The notes: generated by a model not told the origin, from the sequence alone. A DNA stretch of 44,422 nucleotides from an uncultured Bacteroidota bacterium (GCA_902536935.1 CACAZM010000004.1:50001-94422), one strand, 5' to 3'. Counted from the stretch's first letter, positions 9,364 to 18,448 are shown. A program made the numbers and translations.

Positions 9364-9657
9364 TTATTTTTTGGAGGCCGGTGATAATTTTTGACTGAGT
9401 TCCATCGAAATGAAAGCTCTTTCCATTTTCAATTTTCCAGCCATGGTTTCCACCACACATGAATCATTTTGGTCATTGACTTCTACGATTTTGCCGTGGA
9501 CACCAAACTTGGTAATTACACGGTCTCCCTTTTTCATACTGTTTTTAAAAGCTTTCTCTTTTTTCGCTCTGCGTTGCTGAGGTAGAATCATAAAAAAGAA
9601 TATGATTCCAAACATCATCAACAGAAATGGGAGCTGACCTGCAAATGCGCCTTCCAT
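9364..9657 (-). CDS. yajC: Preprotein translocase subunit YajC
   Basis: A 97-aa protein with one N-terminal membrane helix (about residues 9-25, QLPFLLMMFGIIFFFMILPQQRR) and the YajC signature following it: MKKGDRVITKFGVHGKIVEV. YajC associates with SecDF and the SecYEG channel in the inner membrane. Length is normal. It is the last gene of nusB-DUF1573-yajC, 13 nt after the DUF1573 gene, and is followed by a strong terminator. Confidence 0.95.
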   Translation of the reverse strand: MEGAFAGQLPFLLMMFGIIFFFMILPQQRRAKKEKAFKNSMKKGDRVITKFGVHGKIVEVNDQNDSCVVETMAGKLKMERAFISMELSQKLSPASKK

Positions 9658-9670
9658 AATTGTTATTTGT

Positions 9671-10165
9671 TTATTGTTGATTGGCCTGCGCTGCTTGACG
9701 ACGAGCTTCTCGTTGTTGCTCTTTTAAGGGGTCTGGAGTTACAAATGTTCTGATTTGAACAACCTCTCTACCCTTTTCAGTGTTGGTCGTGAACGTAACT
9801 GATCGGTTGTTTGCGTTTGGCTTGTTATTCGAATCGAACTTAACAGTAACCTCTGCACTATCGCCAGGAGCAATGGGTTGGTCTTTTGGATAATCAGGAA
9901 CCGTACAGCCACAACTTCCACGTGCATTGAGAATGATCAAATCGGATGAGCCAGTGTTTGTGAATGTAAACACCGTTTCTACAACCTCACCTTCATTGAT
10001 TGTTCCAAAGTCGTGCGATAATTTGTCAAATGTCATTACAGGAGCATCGGACGTCGAGGCTTCTGCTGCTGCTGTTGAAGTCTCATTGGCTTTAGCTTTT
10101 TTTGACGGATCAGTCGAGCAAGCGCTTAGGAGTACTGCGAAAAATAAGATATGGATGTATTTCAT
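9671..10165 (-). CDS. DUF1573 domain lipoprotein
   Basis: A 164-aa protein with a lipoprotein signal (lipobox LSAC, Cys16) and a low-complexity Ala/Thr/Ser linker. The single DUF1573 (ASPM-SPD-2-Hydin-like immunoglobulin fold) domain runs from about residue 44 to 145: DKLSHDFGTINEGEVVETVFTFTNTG, then the GSCGCTVPDYP turn and the IAPGDSAEVTVKFDS strand. The C-terminus is charged and Gln/Ala-rich. The family is abundant in Bacteroidota and has no settled function. A position between nusB and yajC is one I associate with flavobacteria. It is probably anchored to a membrane facing the periplasm. Confidence 0.88.
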   Translation of the reverse strand: MKYIHILFFAVLLSACSTDPSKKAKANETSTAAAEASTSDAPVMTFDKLSHDFGTINEGEVVETVFTFTNTGSSDLIILNARGSCGCTVPDYPKDQPIAPGDSAEVTVKFDSNNKPNANNRSVTFTTNTEKGREVVQIRTFVTPDPLKEQQREARRQAAQANQQ

Positions 10166-10212
10166 GTGTTTAATTTTGTTGTAAAGGTAAACATTTCGAT
10201 TGATTCTCGGTA

Positions 10213-11139
10213 TTATTTATGATCGGACTGATTACGCTCTAGATCTTTGGAAATCACATCCAAAATTCCATTGATAAACGTGCTGCTTTTTGGAGTTGCA
10301 TATTCTTTGGCAATTTCGAGGTATTCATTTATGGTAACCTTGGATGGGATCGATGGAAAATACAGAAATTCAGAGATGGCGAGTTTAAGCAAAATCATAT
10401 CCAATACCGCAATTCGATCCTGCTCCCAATTGGGTGTGCGTCCTTTCAATTGAGCTGTTAGCTCCTCATCATGAACCGCGACAGATTTTAACAAATCTAT
10501 TGCAAATGTTTGGTCTTCTGCATCTTTATAAATCGATTTCAATATCAAATCCTCCGGATCGGTATTTTCGCTTATGTGTAAAAGAGTATTCCGCACAATG
10601 GTATTTACTAATGGAAAATCATCAACCCATGATGGTTTGACTTCTTCAATCAGTTCATGAAGTCGCTCATAGGGCGCAATGACATTAGTGAAAAGATCAA
10701 TCAAAGCTGTTTTATCAGACACAAAACCGGTTTCATTTTCTGAAAGATAGGCAGCATAACGATCACTCGCAGCAATTTGATCCCATATCAACCGGACATA
10801 CTCATTGTGCTGTTTCCAGTAATTGATTTTGAACTTGGCAGTCTTGGATTTCAAAATTTTGCTGTTAGACAATTTTGCAATTACTAGATTTGAAAAGAAT
10901 TTTGGATTGAGTTGATTAGGATCGGCTTTCAAATACTGCGTTTCAGCGAGTTTATGAAGTGATCGACCACAGGCTTGGACCTCAACAAACATATTGAGCA
11001 TCAACAAGTACAATTCAAAAAAACCTGTATTACTAAGTTTTAATTGTTGTTGAGCATTTTCTAGGTCAAAAGGACAACTTATTGTGTTAGCATAGAGCTG
11101 TTGCATAACTTTTACGCGCAAGTGTCGTCTGGTCAGCAT
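10213..11139 (-). CDS. nusB: Transcription antitermination factor NusB (long Bacteroidota form)
   Basis: A 308-aa protein whose start (MLTRRHLRVKVMQQLYA) and C-terminal domain (NWEQDRIAVLDMILLKLAISEFLYFPSIPSKVTINEYLEIAKEY, then STFINGILD) are clearly NusB. Typical NusB is about 140 aa; here a helical insert of about 150 residues sits between the first helix and the conserved C-terminal half, as in other Bacteroidota. NusB with NusE binds boxA RNA and supports rRNA antitermination, which suits the rRNA operon at the window edge. The gene heads the unit with DUF1573 and yajC. Confidence 0.92.
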   Translation of the reverse strand: MLTRRHLRVKVMQQLYANTISCPFDLENAQQQLKLSNTGFFELYLLMLNMFVEVQACGRSLHKLAETQYLKADPNQLNPKFFSNLVIAKLSNSKILKSKTAKFKINYWKQHNEYVRLIWDQIAASDRYAAYLSENETGFVSDKTALIDLFTNVIAPYERLHELIEEVKPSWVDDFPLVNTIVRNTLLHISENTDPEDLILKSIYKDAEDQTFAIDLLKSVAVHDEELTAQLKGRTPNWEQDRIAVLDMILLKLAISEFLYFPSIPSKVTINEYLEIAKEYATPKSSTFINGILDVISKDLERNQSDHK

Positions 11140-11163
11140 GTCAAAGATTTCATATATTCCTCA

Positions 11164-11171
11164 CAAAAATA
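11164..11171 (-). promoter_or_regulatory. Putative -7 box for the nusB operon
   Basis: TATTTTTG on the minus strand (11171-11164) matches TAnnTTTG, 24 nt before the nusB ATG. The nearest TTG upstream is 24 nt away, longer than the 19 nt at the rRNA promoters, so the -33 half is uncertain. Confidence 0.4.
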
Positions 11172-11221
11172 CACTTATTAACGGTTTGAAATCCACAAAC
11201 GGTTAATTAAAACTTGCACAC

Positions 11222-11229
11222 TATCTTTG
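11222..11229 (+). promoter_or_regulatory. Putative -7 box for the ABC exporter gene
   Basis: TATCTTTG at 11222-11229 matches TAnnTTTG and ends 19 nt before the TTG start at 11249. No well-spaced -33 TTG is present. Confidence 0.4.
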
Positions 11230-11248
11230 ACAACACAATTTCACACGA

Positions 11249-12988
11249 TTGCGCGCATTACAATTTCTTAACAAATATCTTTATAAGTATCGAACACGTC
11301 TTGTTCTCGGATTTGTTTTTACAATTTCTGCCAAGGTATTTGCTGTTGTTGCTCCGAGTTTAGTTGGAGACTCAATTACTGTGGTCAGTCGGTATCTAGT
11401 TGTTGCCGACGGAGACCTCACAGAAACCAAAAATATCTTGCTACAAAACATTGCGTTGATCGTTGGGGCTGCTATACTTTCAGGCTTGTTTACCTTCATA
11501 ATGCGTCAAACCATTATCAATGTCTCGCGTTTTATTGAATTTGATCTCAAAAATGAAATCTATCAACATTATCAACGTTTGAGCTTAAACTTTTACAAAA
11601 ACAATCGAACTGGAGATTTGATGAACAGAATTAGTGAAGATGTTTCCAAGGTGCGTATGTATTTTGGACCAGCACTAATGTATAGCATTAATACTGTATC
11701 ACTTTTTGTGATTGTCATTTCCTACATGTTTAGCGTAGCTCCAACCTTGACTCTCTATGCTTTGGCGCCCCTTCCGCTATTGTCATTAGCGATCTATCAA
11801 TTGAGCAGATCGATCCATAGACGTAGCACCATTGTTCAAGAATACCTTTCTAAACTCTCTGCATTCGCGCAAGAAATGTTTAGCGGAATTGGTGTTATCA
11901 AAGCCAATGCCATAGAGCCAACTGCAAACAAAAAGATGGGATCTTTGGCTTTAGAAAGTATGTCCAAAAATATGCACTTGGTTCAGGTGCAAGCATGGTT
12001 TTTCCCATTGATGATTTTACTGATTGGCCTTTCTAATATTTTGGTCATATTTATTGGTGGTAGGCAGTTTATCATTGGCCAAATTGAATTAGGTACTCTA
12101 GCAGAGTTTATAATTTACATCAATATGTTGACATGGCCCGTAGCTACAGTTGGCTGGGTAACTTCTATCGTGCAACAAGCGGAAGCTTCACAAAAACGAA
12201 TTAATGAGTTTTTGGGACAAGAGCCAGAAATTGTCAATCTAAAAGGTGGCAAAAAACTCCAATCCTACAGCATTGAATTTGATAATGTATCATTTTCTTA
12301 TGACAACAGCAGAGAAGAATCCGTCAATAAAGTGAGCTTTCAACTTGAAGCTGGAAAAACTTTAGCTATTTTGGGTCGTACAGGTTGTGGAAAAACAACG
12401 CTTTTACAGCTCATTACAAGGATGTACGATGTGAGCTCAGGAGCCGTAAAAGTTGGCGATGTAGATGTTCGCGAGCTAGACCTTAAAATATTGAGGGGTC
12501 ATATTGGTGTTGTACCTCAAGAGGCCTTTTTGTTTTCAGATACTTTGGAAAACAATATCCGTTTTGGAAAAGCCGATACAACCAAAACCGAAGTTGAAAA
12601 TGCTGCTAAACAAGCCGCCGTTCACAATAGCATCATGAATTTTTCTAAAGGTTATCAAACCATTATTGGAGAACGAGGAGTATCCCTTTCTGGTGGTCAA
12701 AAGCAACGGATGTCAATTGCAAGAGCTTTGATTAAGCGTCCCGAAATTTTGCTGTTTGACGATTCCTTTTCCGCTGTGGATACCCAAACCGAAGAAATCA
12801 TATTAAGTAATCTAAAATCGATGTCTTTTCAATCGACAAAAATTGTGGTTTGTCATCGGGTATCTTCAGCCAAAAATGCAGATTTTATAATGGTGATGGA
12901 AGATGGTTGTATTATCCAATATGGCACACATGACTCGTTGGTCAACGCGCCCGGCCATTATGCAGATCTGTGTAAAAAGCAGCTGTAA
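11249..12988 (+). CDS. ABC-type exporter, fused membrane and ATPase domains (MdlB/MsbA-like)
   Basis: A 579-aa half-transporter with six membrane helices (about residues 15-320) followed by a nucleotide-binding domain: Walker A GRTGCGKTT (about 374-382), Q-loop VVPQEAFLF, signature LSGGQKQRMS, Walker B ILLFDDSFSAVD and H-loop CHR. It should work as a dimer exporting lipids, peptides or drugs; the substrate is not readable. The start is TTG: an in-frame TGA lies at 11228-11230, the next in-frame ATG would delete the first helices, and MRALQFLNKYLYKYRTR is the expected N-terminus. The Walker B residue after the Asp pair is Ser instead of the catalytic Glu (FDDSFSAVD), a variant seen in some asymmetric exporters that may lower ATPase activity. 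Confidence 0.92.
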   Translation: MRALQFLNKYLYKYRTRLVLGFVFTISAKVFAVVAPSLVGDSITVVSRYLVVADGDLTETKNILLQNIALIVGAAILSGLFTFIMRQTIINVSRFIEFDLKNEIYQHYQRLSLNFYKNNRTGDLMNRISEDVSKVRMYFGPALMYSINTVSLFVIVISYMFSVAPTLTLYALAPLPLLSLAIYQLSRSIHRRSTIVQEYLSKLSAFAQEMFSGIGVIKANAIEPTANKKMGSLALESMSKNMHLVQVQAWFFPLMILLIGLSNILVIFIGGRQFIIGQIELGTLAEFIIYINMLTWPVATVGWVTSIVQQAEASQKRINEFLGQEPEIVNLKGGKKLQSYSIEFDNVSFSYDNSREESVNKVSFQLEAGKTLAILGRTGCGKTTLLQLITRMYDVSSGAVKVGDVDVRELDLKILRGHIGVVPQEAFLFSDTLENNIRFGKADTTKTEVENAAKQAAVHNSIMNFSKGYQTIIGERGVSLSGGQKQRMSIARALIKRPEILLFDDSFSAVDTQTEEIILSNLKSMSFQSTKIVVCHRVSSAKNADFIMVMEDGCIIQYGTHDSLVNAPGHYADLCKKQL

Positions 12989-13035
12989 GTAGTTTACAGT
13001 TTCTTTTAAAAAAGTATGAGGAGCAATGATATTTG

Positions 13036-13043
13036 TATGTTTG
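13036..13043 (+). promoter_or_regulatory. Putative -7 box for the thioredoxin-fold gene
   Basis: TATGTTTG at 13036-13043 matches TAnnTTTG and ends 9 nt before the ATG at 13053. No good -33 TTG is present. Confidence 0.4.
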
Positions 13044-13052
13044 TAAAAAAAC

Positions 13053-13610
13053 ATGGCACGTACACCCTCTAATATGTTGCCCTTAGGCACACATGCACCT
13101 GCATTTTCACTTCCAGACACGGTTAGTGGAGAAACCTTATCACTTGACCAAATCCATGGGAAAGAAGGAACTGTAGTGATGTTTATCTGCAATCACTGTC
13201 CATTTGTCAAACATTTATTTACGGGGATTGTTGATTTGGCCAATGATTACATCTATAAAGGTGTTTCTTTTCTAGCAATTTCAAGCAATGATGTTAAAAA
13301 CTATCCCGACGACTCTCCCGATTTGATGACGAAAGTAGCTGCCGAACAAAAGTTTCCTTTTCCCTATTTATATGATGAAACACAAGAAGTTGCACGTGCA
13401 TACGATGCTGCTTGTACTCCTGATTTTTATATATTTAATAAGAACAAGTCTTTGGTTTACCGCGGACAGTTTGACGACTCTAGACCAGAAAATGGTATTC
13501 CCGTGACAGGAAATGATATGCGATTAGCATTAGAGGCCATGTGTGATGGAAGAGAAATTTCAGTGATCCAAAAGCCGAGTATCGGTTGTAATGTCAAGTG
13601 GAAGAGCTAG
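13053..13610 (+). CDS. Thioredoxin-fold redoxin (AhpC/TSA-like)
   Basis: A 185-aa redoxin-domain protein: [17 protein letters not shown] at the N-terminus, active site CNHCPFVKH with C46 and C49, and the cis-proline region [10 protein letters not shown]. It has no signal peptide and is probably cytosolic. Relatives are annotated as thioredoxin family or AhpC/TSA proteins and act as thiol-disulfide oxidoreductases or peroxidases; which of these applies is not clear. It has its own -7 box, and its last 4 bp overlap the end of the convergent prolyl isomerase gene. Confidence 0.88.
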   Translation: MARTPSNMLPLGTHAPAFSLPDTVSGETLSLDQIHGKEGTVVMFICNHCPFVKHLFTGIVDLANDYIYKGVSFLAISSNDVKNYPDDSPDLMTKVAAEQKFPFPYLYDETQEVARAYDAACTPDFYIFNKNKSLVYRGQFDDSRPENGIPVTGNDMRLALEAMCDGREISVIQKPSIGCNVKWKS

Positions 13611-14539
13611 CTAACTGCCACAAGCTCCACATCAAAAATCAATACAGCATCTGGCGGAATTACACCTCCTGCTCCTCTAGATCCATAAGCTAAATCGGAA
13701 GGAATAACAAAACGCGCTTTGTCTCCTACTTTTAGTAAGGACACCCCTTCATCCCACCCTGGGATCACCTGACCCTGGCCCAAGATAAAGTCAATGGGTT
13801 GTTGGCGTTTGTACGAAGAGTCAAACACTGTTCCATCAAGGAGTTGCCCTTTATAATGAACTGAAACCGTTTGGCCATTAGCCACTTGTTGCCCAGCACC
13901 CTTTTGTATAATTTGATAGCGCAAGCCGCTATCTGTTTGCTGAAAGCCCACACTTTCTTTATCGATTTCTTCCGCTTGCTTAGCTTTTTGAGCTTCGATG
14001 CGTTCTTGTGCCTTTTGAATGTGAGAATTGAAGGCGGTAACAGCATCCCAGTCTTGTGCATCTTTACCAATGCGGTGAATTTCAATCTTATCAATTTTAT
14101 CCCCTTGAGTAATAGAGTCAACAATTTGTTGACCTTCAATAACACAGCCAAATACCGTATGTTTTCCATCTAGCCACGGGGTTGGAACATGCGTAATAAA
14201 AAATTGGCTTCCATTTGTTCCCGGACCAGCATTTGCCATCGATAGTATACCGGCTTTATCGTGACGTAGACTGGCATCGATTTCGTCATCAAATTTGTAA
14301 CCAGGTCCGCCAACACCACTTCCTTGCGGACACCCCCCCTGAACCATAAAATCTGGTATCACACGATGAAAGTTCAAGCCATCGTAAAAAGGTATCCCTA
14401 TTTGCTTCACTTCATTGGCTAAACTTCCTTCTGCCAATCCGATAAAATTACCCACGGTTGCTGGTGTCTTTTCGTAATGAAGTTGAAGAGTTAGGGTTCC
14501 TTTTTGGGTGTGAATTGAAGCGTATATACCGTCTTTCAT
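13607..14539 (-). CDS. Dual-family prolyl isomerase: cyclophilin fused to FKBP
   Basis: A 310-aa fusion of two unrelated peptidyl-prolyl isomerases. Residues 1 to about 160 are a cyclophilin ([36 protein letters not shown]). A charged linker (about 165-195) follows, then an FKBP domain (about 200-310: [59 protein letters not shown]). Each domain keeps the aromatic and substrate-pocket residues, so both may be active. Such cyclophilin-FKBP fusions (CFBP type) are known from flavobacteria and a few other microbes. There is no signal peptide, so it is probably a cytosolic folding helper. Confidence 0.93.
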   Translation of the reverse strand: MKDGIYASIHTQKGTLTLQLHYEKTPATVGNFIGLAEGSLANEVKQIGIPFYDGLNFHRVIPDFMVQGGCPQGSGVGGPGYKFDDEIDASLRHDKAGILSMANAGPGTNGSQFFITHVPTPWLDGKHTVFGCVIEGQQIVDSITQGDKIDKIEIHRIGKDAQDWDAVTAFNSHIQKAQERIEAQKAKQAEEIDKESVGFQQTDSGLRYQIIQKGAGQQVANGQTVSVHYKGQLLDGTVFDSSYKRQQPIDFILGQGQVIPGWDEGVSLLKVGDKARFVIPSDLAYGSRGAGGVIPPDAVLIFDVELVAVS

Positions 14540-14580
14540 ATCAAATCATTAGTCGGTAAATATAGCGAAAAGAAAGGTGC

Positions 14581-16776
14581 TTAATTGGCAACCTCACTAA
14601 TAAATTTGATTCGAAAAATTCGCAAATCATCTTCTTCAAATTCACCATCAAACTCATGAAAAGCATCTTGAACATCATCATTTTCAGCTTCCATAAAATA
14701 CTCCTTAAGCTCTTCCTGTTGGTCCTCGTCAAACAAATTATCTACCTCATAGCCAATGTCCAGCTTTGTCCCAGAAAAAACAATTGTTTCGAGTTCCTTG
14801 ATAAAGTTAGTTCTGTCCATTCCCTTGGCATCAGCAATATCTTCGAGAGGTAGTTTCCGGTCGATATTTTGAATGATATATAATTTGAGTGTTGAATTAG
14901 CACCCGTACTTTTGATGATGATATCTTGCGGACGGACGACGTCATTTTCTTTACAATATTTTTCGATTAGTTTCACAAAAGAACTTCCAAATTTCACTGC
15001 TTTACCCACACCTACCCCATAGATATTTTTGAGTTCCTCAATGCTGATTGGGTACTTTAAAAGCATGTCTTCTATAGAGGATTCCTGAAAAACAGCGTAC
15101 GGAGGAACACCAGATTGTTCTGACACCCTTTTTCGTTCTTTCATTAAAAGTCCATGCAATTTCTTGTCAAAAACTGCCACACCAACCCCACTCGACGGTG
15201 GAGCAGATTGGACCTGATCATATTCATGATTTTCCGTCATGAAAAATGAATGAGGAGATTGAAGGAAGTCTAACCCTTTTTTCGTCAACTTGATGACGCC
15301 ATAACTTTCAATTTCTTTTTTGAGTAAACCAGCCACAAAAAGTTGGCGAATCAGAGCTCGCCAATAAGATGGAGTTTGATCAGAACCAATACCGAAAAAA
15401 TCTTGATCTACAACCTGACGAGTGATCAACCACGCATTTTTAAGTCCAGAGAGAATATTGACAATTTCCTTAAATCGATATTGTTGGGCGGTATCATTGA
15501 TGACTGTAAGCAGCTTTTCAACCTGCTCTTTAGCTTCCTTTTTTGGCTTTGGGTTTCGTGAATTGTCGTCCATATCAGCACCAGGACCATTGTTTTCGTC
15601 AAACTCTTCGCCAAAATAGTGGAGGATAAACTTGCGCCTAGACATCGAGGTTTCCGCATAGGCAACCATTTCGTGCAGAAGAGCGTAACCGATCTCCTGC
15701 TCAGCAATGGGTTTTCCTGACATGAACTTTTCTAATTTTTCAATATCTTTATATGCATAAAACGCCAAGCAGTGCCCCTCTCCACCATCGCGACCCGCAC
15801 GGCCCGTTTCTTGGTAGTAGCTTTCAATACTTTTTGGGATATCATGATGGATTACAAATCGTACATCGGGCTTATCTATTCCCATTCCAAATGCAATGGT
15901 AGCGACAACTACATCTACATCTTCCATCAAGAACATATCTTGATTCTTCTCACGTTGTTTGGTGTCTAGACCTGCATGATAAGGAACTGCTTTGATACCA
16001 TTGACTTTTAAAACCTCAGCGAGCTGCTCTACACGCTTTCTCGATAAGCAATACACAATACCCGACTTACCTTGATTTTTTTTGATAAATGAGGTAATAT
16101 CACGGTCAACTTGATCCGTTTTTGGCAGTACCTCATAAAACAAATTTGGGCGGTTAAAAGATGCTTTAAAGGTTACTGCGTTTGTGATCCCAAGATTTTT
16201 TAAAATATCTTCTTGCACTTTTGGAGTAGCTGTAGCAGTTAACCCAATCACTGGAATTTTTTCACCAATACGATCTATTATCAATTTTAAATTTCGGTAC
16301 TCTGGTCTGAAGTCATGGCCCCATTCTGAAATACAGTGCGCTTCATCGACTGCCATAAAACTAATGGGGACAGAACGAAAAAAATCAACATAGTCTTGTT
16401 TAGATAGTGACTCAGGGGCTAAATAAAGTAATTTCGTAACCCCACTTTTAATATCATCTTTTACCAATTGTACTTGACTTTTGGTCAGTGAGGAATTTAA
16501 AACATGTGCTATGCCGTCCTGCTTCGAGATTCCACGAATGGCATCAACTTGATTTTTCATCAAAGCGATAAGTGGGGAAACAACAATAGCTGTTCCCTCA
16601 AGAAGCAATGCTGGCAATTGATAACACAAAGATTTTCCACCTCCAGTAGGCATAATCACAAAAGTGTCCTTACCAGAAAGTAGGGTATGAATCACTTCTT
16701 CTTGAAGACCACGAAATTTAGAGAATCCAAAAAAATGCTTTAAAGAAGATGAAAGCTTATAATCTTTGGAACTCAT
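14581..16776 (-). CDS. recQ: ATP-dependent DNA helicase RecQ
   Basis: A 731-aa 3'-5' helicase of recombination repair. Domains: DEAD/DEAH helicase core (Walker A TGGGKS 44-49, DEAH 144-147, ETGRAGRDG near 323-331), RQC winged helix (about 415-515), HRDC (about 535-612), and a C-terminal helix-turn-helix plus acidic tail. The open frame extends upstream to 16929, but that would overlap the divergent tatC. ATG 16776 (MSSKDYKLSS) places the helicase core at the usual distance. Oddity: the zinc-binding subdomain that normally has four cysteines after CRR..L..YFGE reads MSRRKFILHYFGEEFDENNG and contains no Cys. The protein therefore probably folds without zinc there. Confidence 0.93.
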   Translation of the reverse strand: MSSKDYKLSSSLKHFFGFSKFRGLQEEVIHTLLSGKDTFVIMPTGGGKSLCYQLPALLLEGTAIVVSPLIALMKNQVDAIRGISKQDGIAHVLNSSLTKSQVQLVKDDIKSGVTKLLYLAPESLSKQDYVDFFRSVPISFMAVDEAHCISEWGHDFRPEYRNLKLIIDRIGEKIPVIGLTATATPKVQEDILKNLGITNAVTFKASFNRPNLFYEVLPKTDQVDRDITSFIKKNQGKSGIVYCLSRKRVEQLAEVLKVNGIKAVPYHAGLDTKQREKNQDMFLMEDVDVVVATIAFGMGIDKPDVRFVIHHDIPKSIESYYQETGRAGRDGGEGHCLAFYAYKDIEKLEKFMSGKPIAEQEIGYALLHEMVAYAETSMSRRKFILHYFGEEFDENNGPGADMDDNSRNPKPKKEAKEQVEKLLTVINDTAQQYRFKEIVNILSGLKNAWLITRQVVDQDFFGIGSDQTPSYWRALIRQLFVAGLLKKEIESYGVIKLTKKGLDFLQSPHSFFMTENHEYDQVQSAPPSSGVGVAVFDKKLHGLLMKERKRVSEQSGVPPYAVFQESSIEDMLLKYPISIEELKNIYGVGVGKAVKFGSSFVKLIEKYCKENDVVRPQDIIIKSTGANSTLKLYIIQNIDRKLPLEDIADAKGMDRTNFIKELETIVFSGTKLDIGYEVDNLFDEDQQEELKEYFMEAENDDVQDAFHEFDGEFEEDDLRIFRIKFISEVAN

Positions 16777-16896
16777 GTTTACCTGTAAAGCCGATTTTGT
16801 ACATTTGTCAATTAAATATACGTCATAATTTTCAAACTTTTTAAGCTCATCTGACATCGGGCAAAAAAACCTATAAATTTTAATAAGTTCATACAA

Positions 16897-17700
16897 ATGG
16901 CTGAAAAGGAAATGTCTTTCTTGGAACACTTAGAAGATTTGCGGTGGCATGTTCTACGATCAATTGTTGCCATACTGATTACTGCTTTAGCTGCATTTTT
17001 GGCTAAAAATTTTGTCTTTGACGTTTTGTTATTTGGCCCTAAAAAAACAGATTTTTTAACCTATAAAATACTTTGTCAAGTGTCCAACCTAATAGGCTTT
17101 GATGATAGCTTTTGCATTAGTGAATTGCCTTTTCGAATTCAAAGCCGTACCATGGCTGGTCAGTTTTCAGCACACATTTGGACGTCGATAACCTTGGGAT
17201 TTGTAGTGGCATTTCCCTATGTGGTTTATCAGTTTTGGAAATTTATTAGCCCAGGTCTATATGCTAATGAGAAAAAAACGGCAAGCGGTTTCATATCCAT
17301 TTCTTCACTTTTATTTTTTATGGGTGTTTTATTTGGCTACTATGTTGTCACGCCTCTTTCCATACGCTTTTTAGCCACCTACAACGTGAGTGCTGAGATA
17401 TTCAATGATTTTGATCTCAATAGTTACACCGCGCTTGTGCGGGCATCTGTCTTGGCATCAGGTCTAATTTTTGAACTGCCCATTTTAGTCTATTTTTTAA
17501 CTAAAATTGGACTTATTACTCCAGAGCTGATGCGTAAATACCGAAAAATAGCACTAGTCTTGGTCATGTTTTTATCAGCAGTAATCACACCGCCAGATGT
17601 AGCCAGTCAAATCATCGTAGCAATTCCTGTGCTCATTTTGTATGAGTTGAGTATATTTATATCCAAGCGAGTTGTTCGAAACCTGAACAAAAAAAGCTGA
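16897..17700 (+). CDS. tatC: Sec-independent (Tat) protein translocase subunit TatC
   Basis: A 267-aa inner-membrane protein with six helices. It has the TatC N-terminus MSFLEHLEDLRWHVLRS, the conserved FPYVVYQFWKFISPGLY loop, and the late GLIFELPILVYFL and SAVITPPDVASQI motifs. It recognises twin-arginine signal peptides with TatA-type partners, which are not in this window. Compared with short TatC proteins it has a longer first periplasmic loop (about residues 45-85), a pattern I associate with Bacteroidota. lptB follows after 4 nt, so the two are co-transcribed. Confidence 0.95.
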   Translation: MAEKEMSFLEHLEDLRWHVLRSIVAILITALAAFLAKNFVFDVLLFGPKKTDFLTYKILCQVSNLIGFDDSFCISELPFRIQSRTMAGQFSAHIWTSITLGFVVAFPYVVYQFWKFISPGLYANEKKTASGFISISSLLFFMGVLFGYYVVTPLSIRFLATYNVSAEIFNDFDLNSYTALVRASVLASGLIFELPILVYFLTKIGLITPELMRKYRKIALVLVMFLSAVITPPDVASQIIVAIPVLILYELSIFISKRVVRNLNKKS

Positions 17701-17704
17701 GAAA

Positions 17705-18448
17705 ATGTTGAAATTAGCAGCAAATCATATCACCAAACGATACGGCAAACGAAAAGTAGTTGATGATGTTAGTATCGAAGTTAGCCAAGGCGAAATCGTA
17801 GGTCTACTCGGACCAAATGGTGCTGGAAAAACAACATCTTTTTACACCATCGTTGGCTTGATTAAACCCAACTCTGGTTCCATCGTATTGGACAATACCA
17901 ATATCACCTCCTATCCAATGTACCAACGAGCGCAAAACGGTATTGGCTATTTGGCACAAGAGGCATCGGTTTTTCGAAAATTAAGTGTAGAAGACAATAT
18001 CCGATGTGTGTTGGAGCTCACGAAAATGAGCAAGTCTGAACAACAAGAAAAAACAGAGTCATTACTCGAGGAATTCAGTTTAACCTCTATTCGAAAAAAT
18101 CGTGGAGATTTACTGTCGGGTGGAGAGCGTAGGCGTACAGAAATCGCTCGTGCATTAGCAACAGACCCTAAATTTTTACTTCTAGACGAGCCATTTGCAG
18201 GGGTTGATCCTGTTGCGGTTGAGGACATTCAAAAAATTGTGGCTCATCTAAAAAAGAAAAGTATCGGGATCCTTATTACAGATCACAATGTTCAGGAAAC
18301 ACTAGCAATCACTGACCGAACCTATCTGATGTTTGAAGGAAAAATACTTAAAGCGGGGAAACCTGAAGATTTAGCAAATGATGAGATCGTTCGAAAAGTT
18401 TACCTTGGGCAAAATTTTGAGCTCCGTAAAAAGAAAATCACCCTTTAG
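17705..18448 (+). CDS. lptB: LPS export ABC transporter ATP-binding protein LptB
   Basis: A 247-aa ATPase that powers extraction of lipopolysaccharide from the inner membrane with LptF and LptG. Motifs: Walker A GPNGAGKTT (about 36-44), Q-loop YLAQEASVFRKLSVEDN, the LptB-like signature LLSGGERRRTEIARALA, Walker B FLLLDEPFAGVDP and the H-loop ITDHNVQETL. Length is typical (about 240). It lies directly after tatC, and its last 11 bp overlap the end of convergent pssA. Confidence 0.93.
   Translation: MLKLAANHITKRYGKRKVVDDVSIEVSQGEIVGLLGPNGAGKTTSFYTIVGLIKPNSGSIVLDNTNITSYPMYQRAQNGIGYLAQEASVFRKLSVEDNIRCVLELTKMSKSEQQEKTESLLEEFSLTSIRKNRGDLLSGGERRRTEIARALATDPKFLLLDEPFAGVDPVAVEDIQKIVAHLKKKSIGILITDHNVQETLAITDRTYLMFEGKILKAGKPEDLANDEIVRKVYLGQNFELRKKKITL

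Noticed and set aside
13871-14173. 100-codon frame on the plus strand inside the prolyl isomerase gene, and similar antisense frames within secA, acs and recQ.
   Set aside because: They are shadows of well-supported genes on the other strand and show no family features.
16800-16807. TACATTTG as a promoter for tatC.
   Set aside because: It is 90 nt upstream of the start, close to the recQ start codon, and lacks a TTG at the right spacing; too weak to list.
16777-16929. Upstream extension of recQ to a start at 16929 or 16857.
   Set aside because: The extension would run into tatC, lacks RecQ similarity, and ATG 16776 gives the normal N-terminus.
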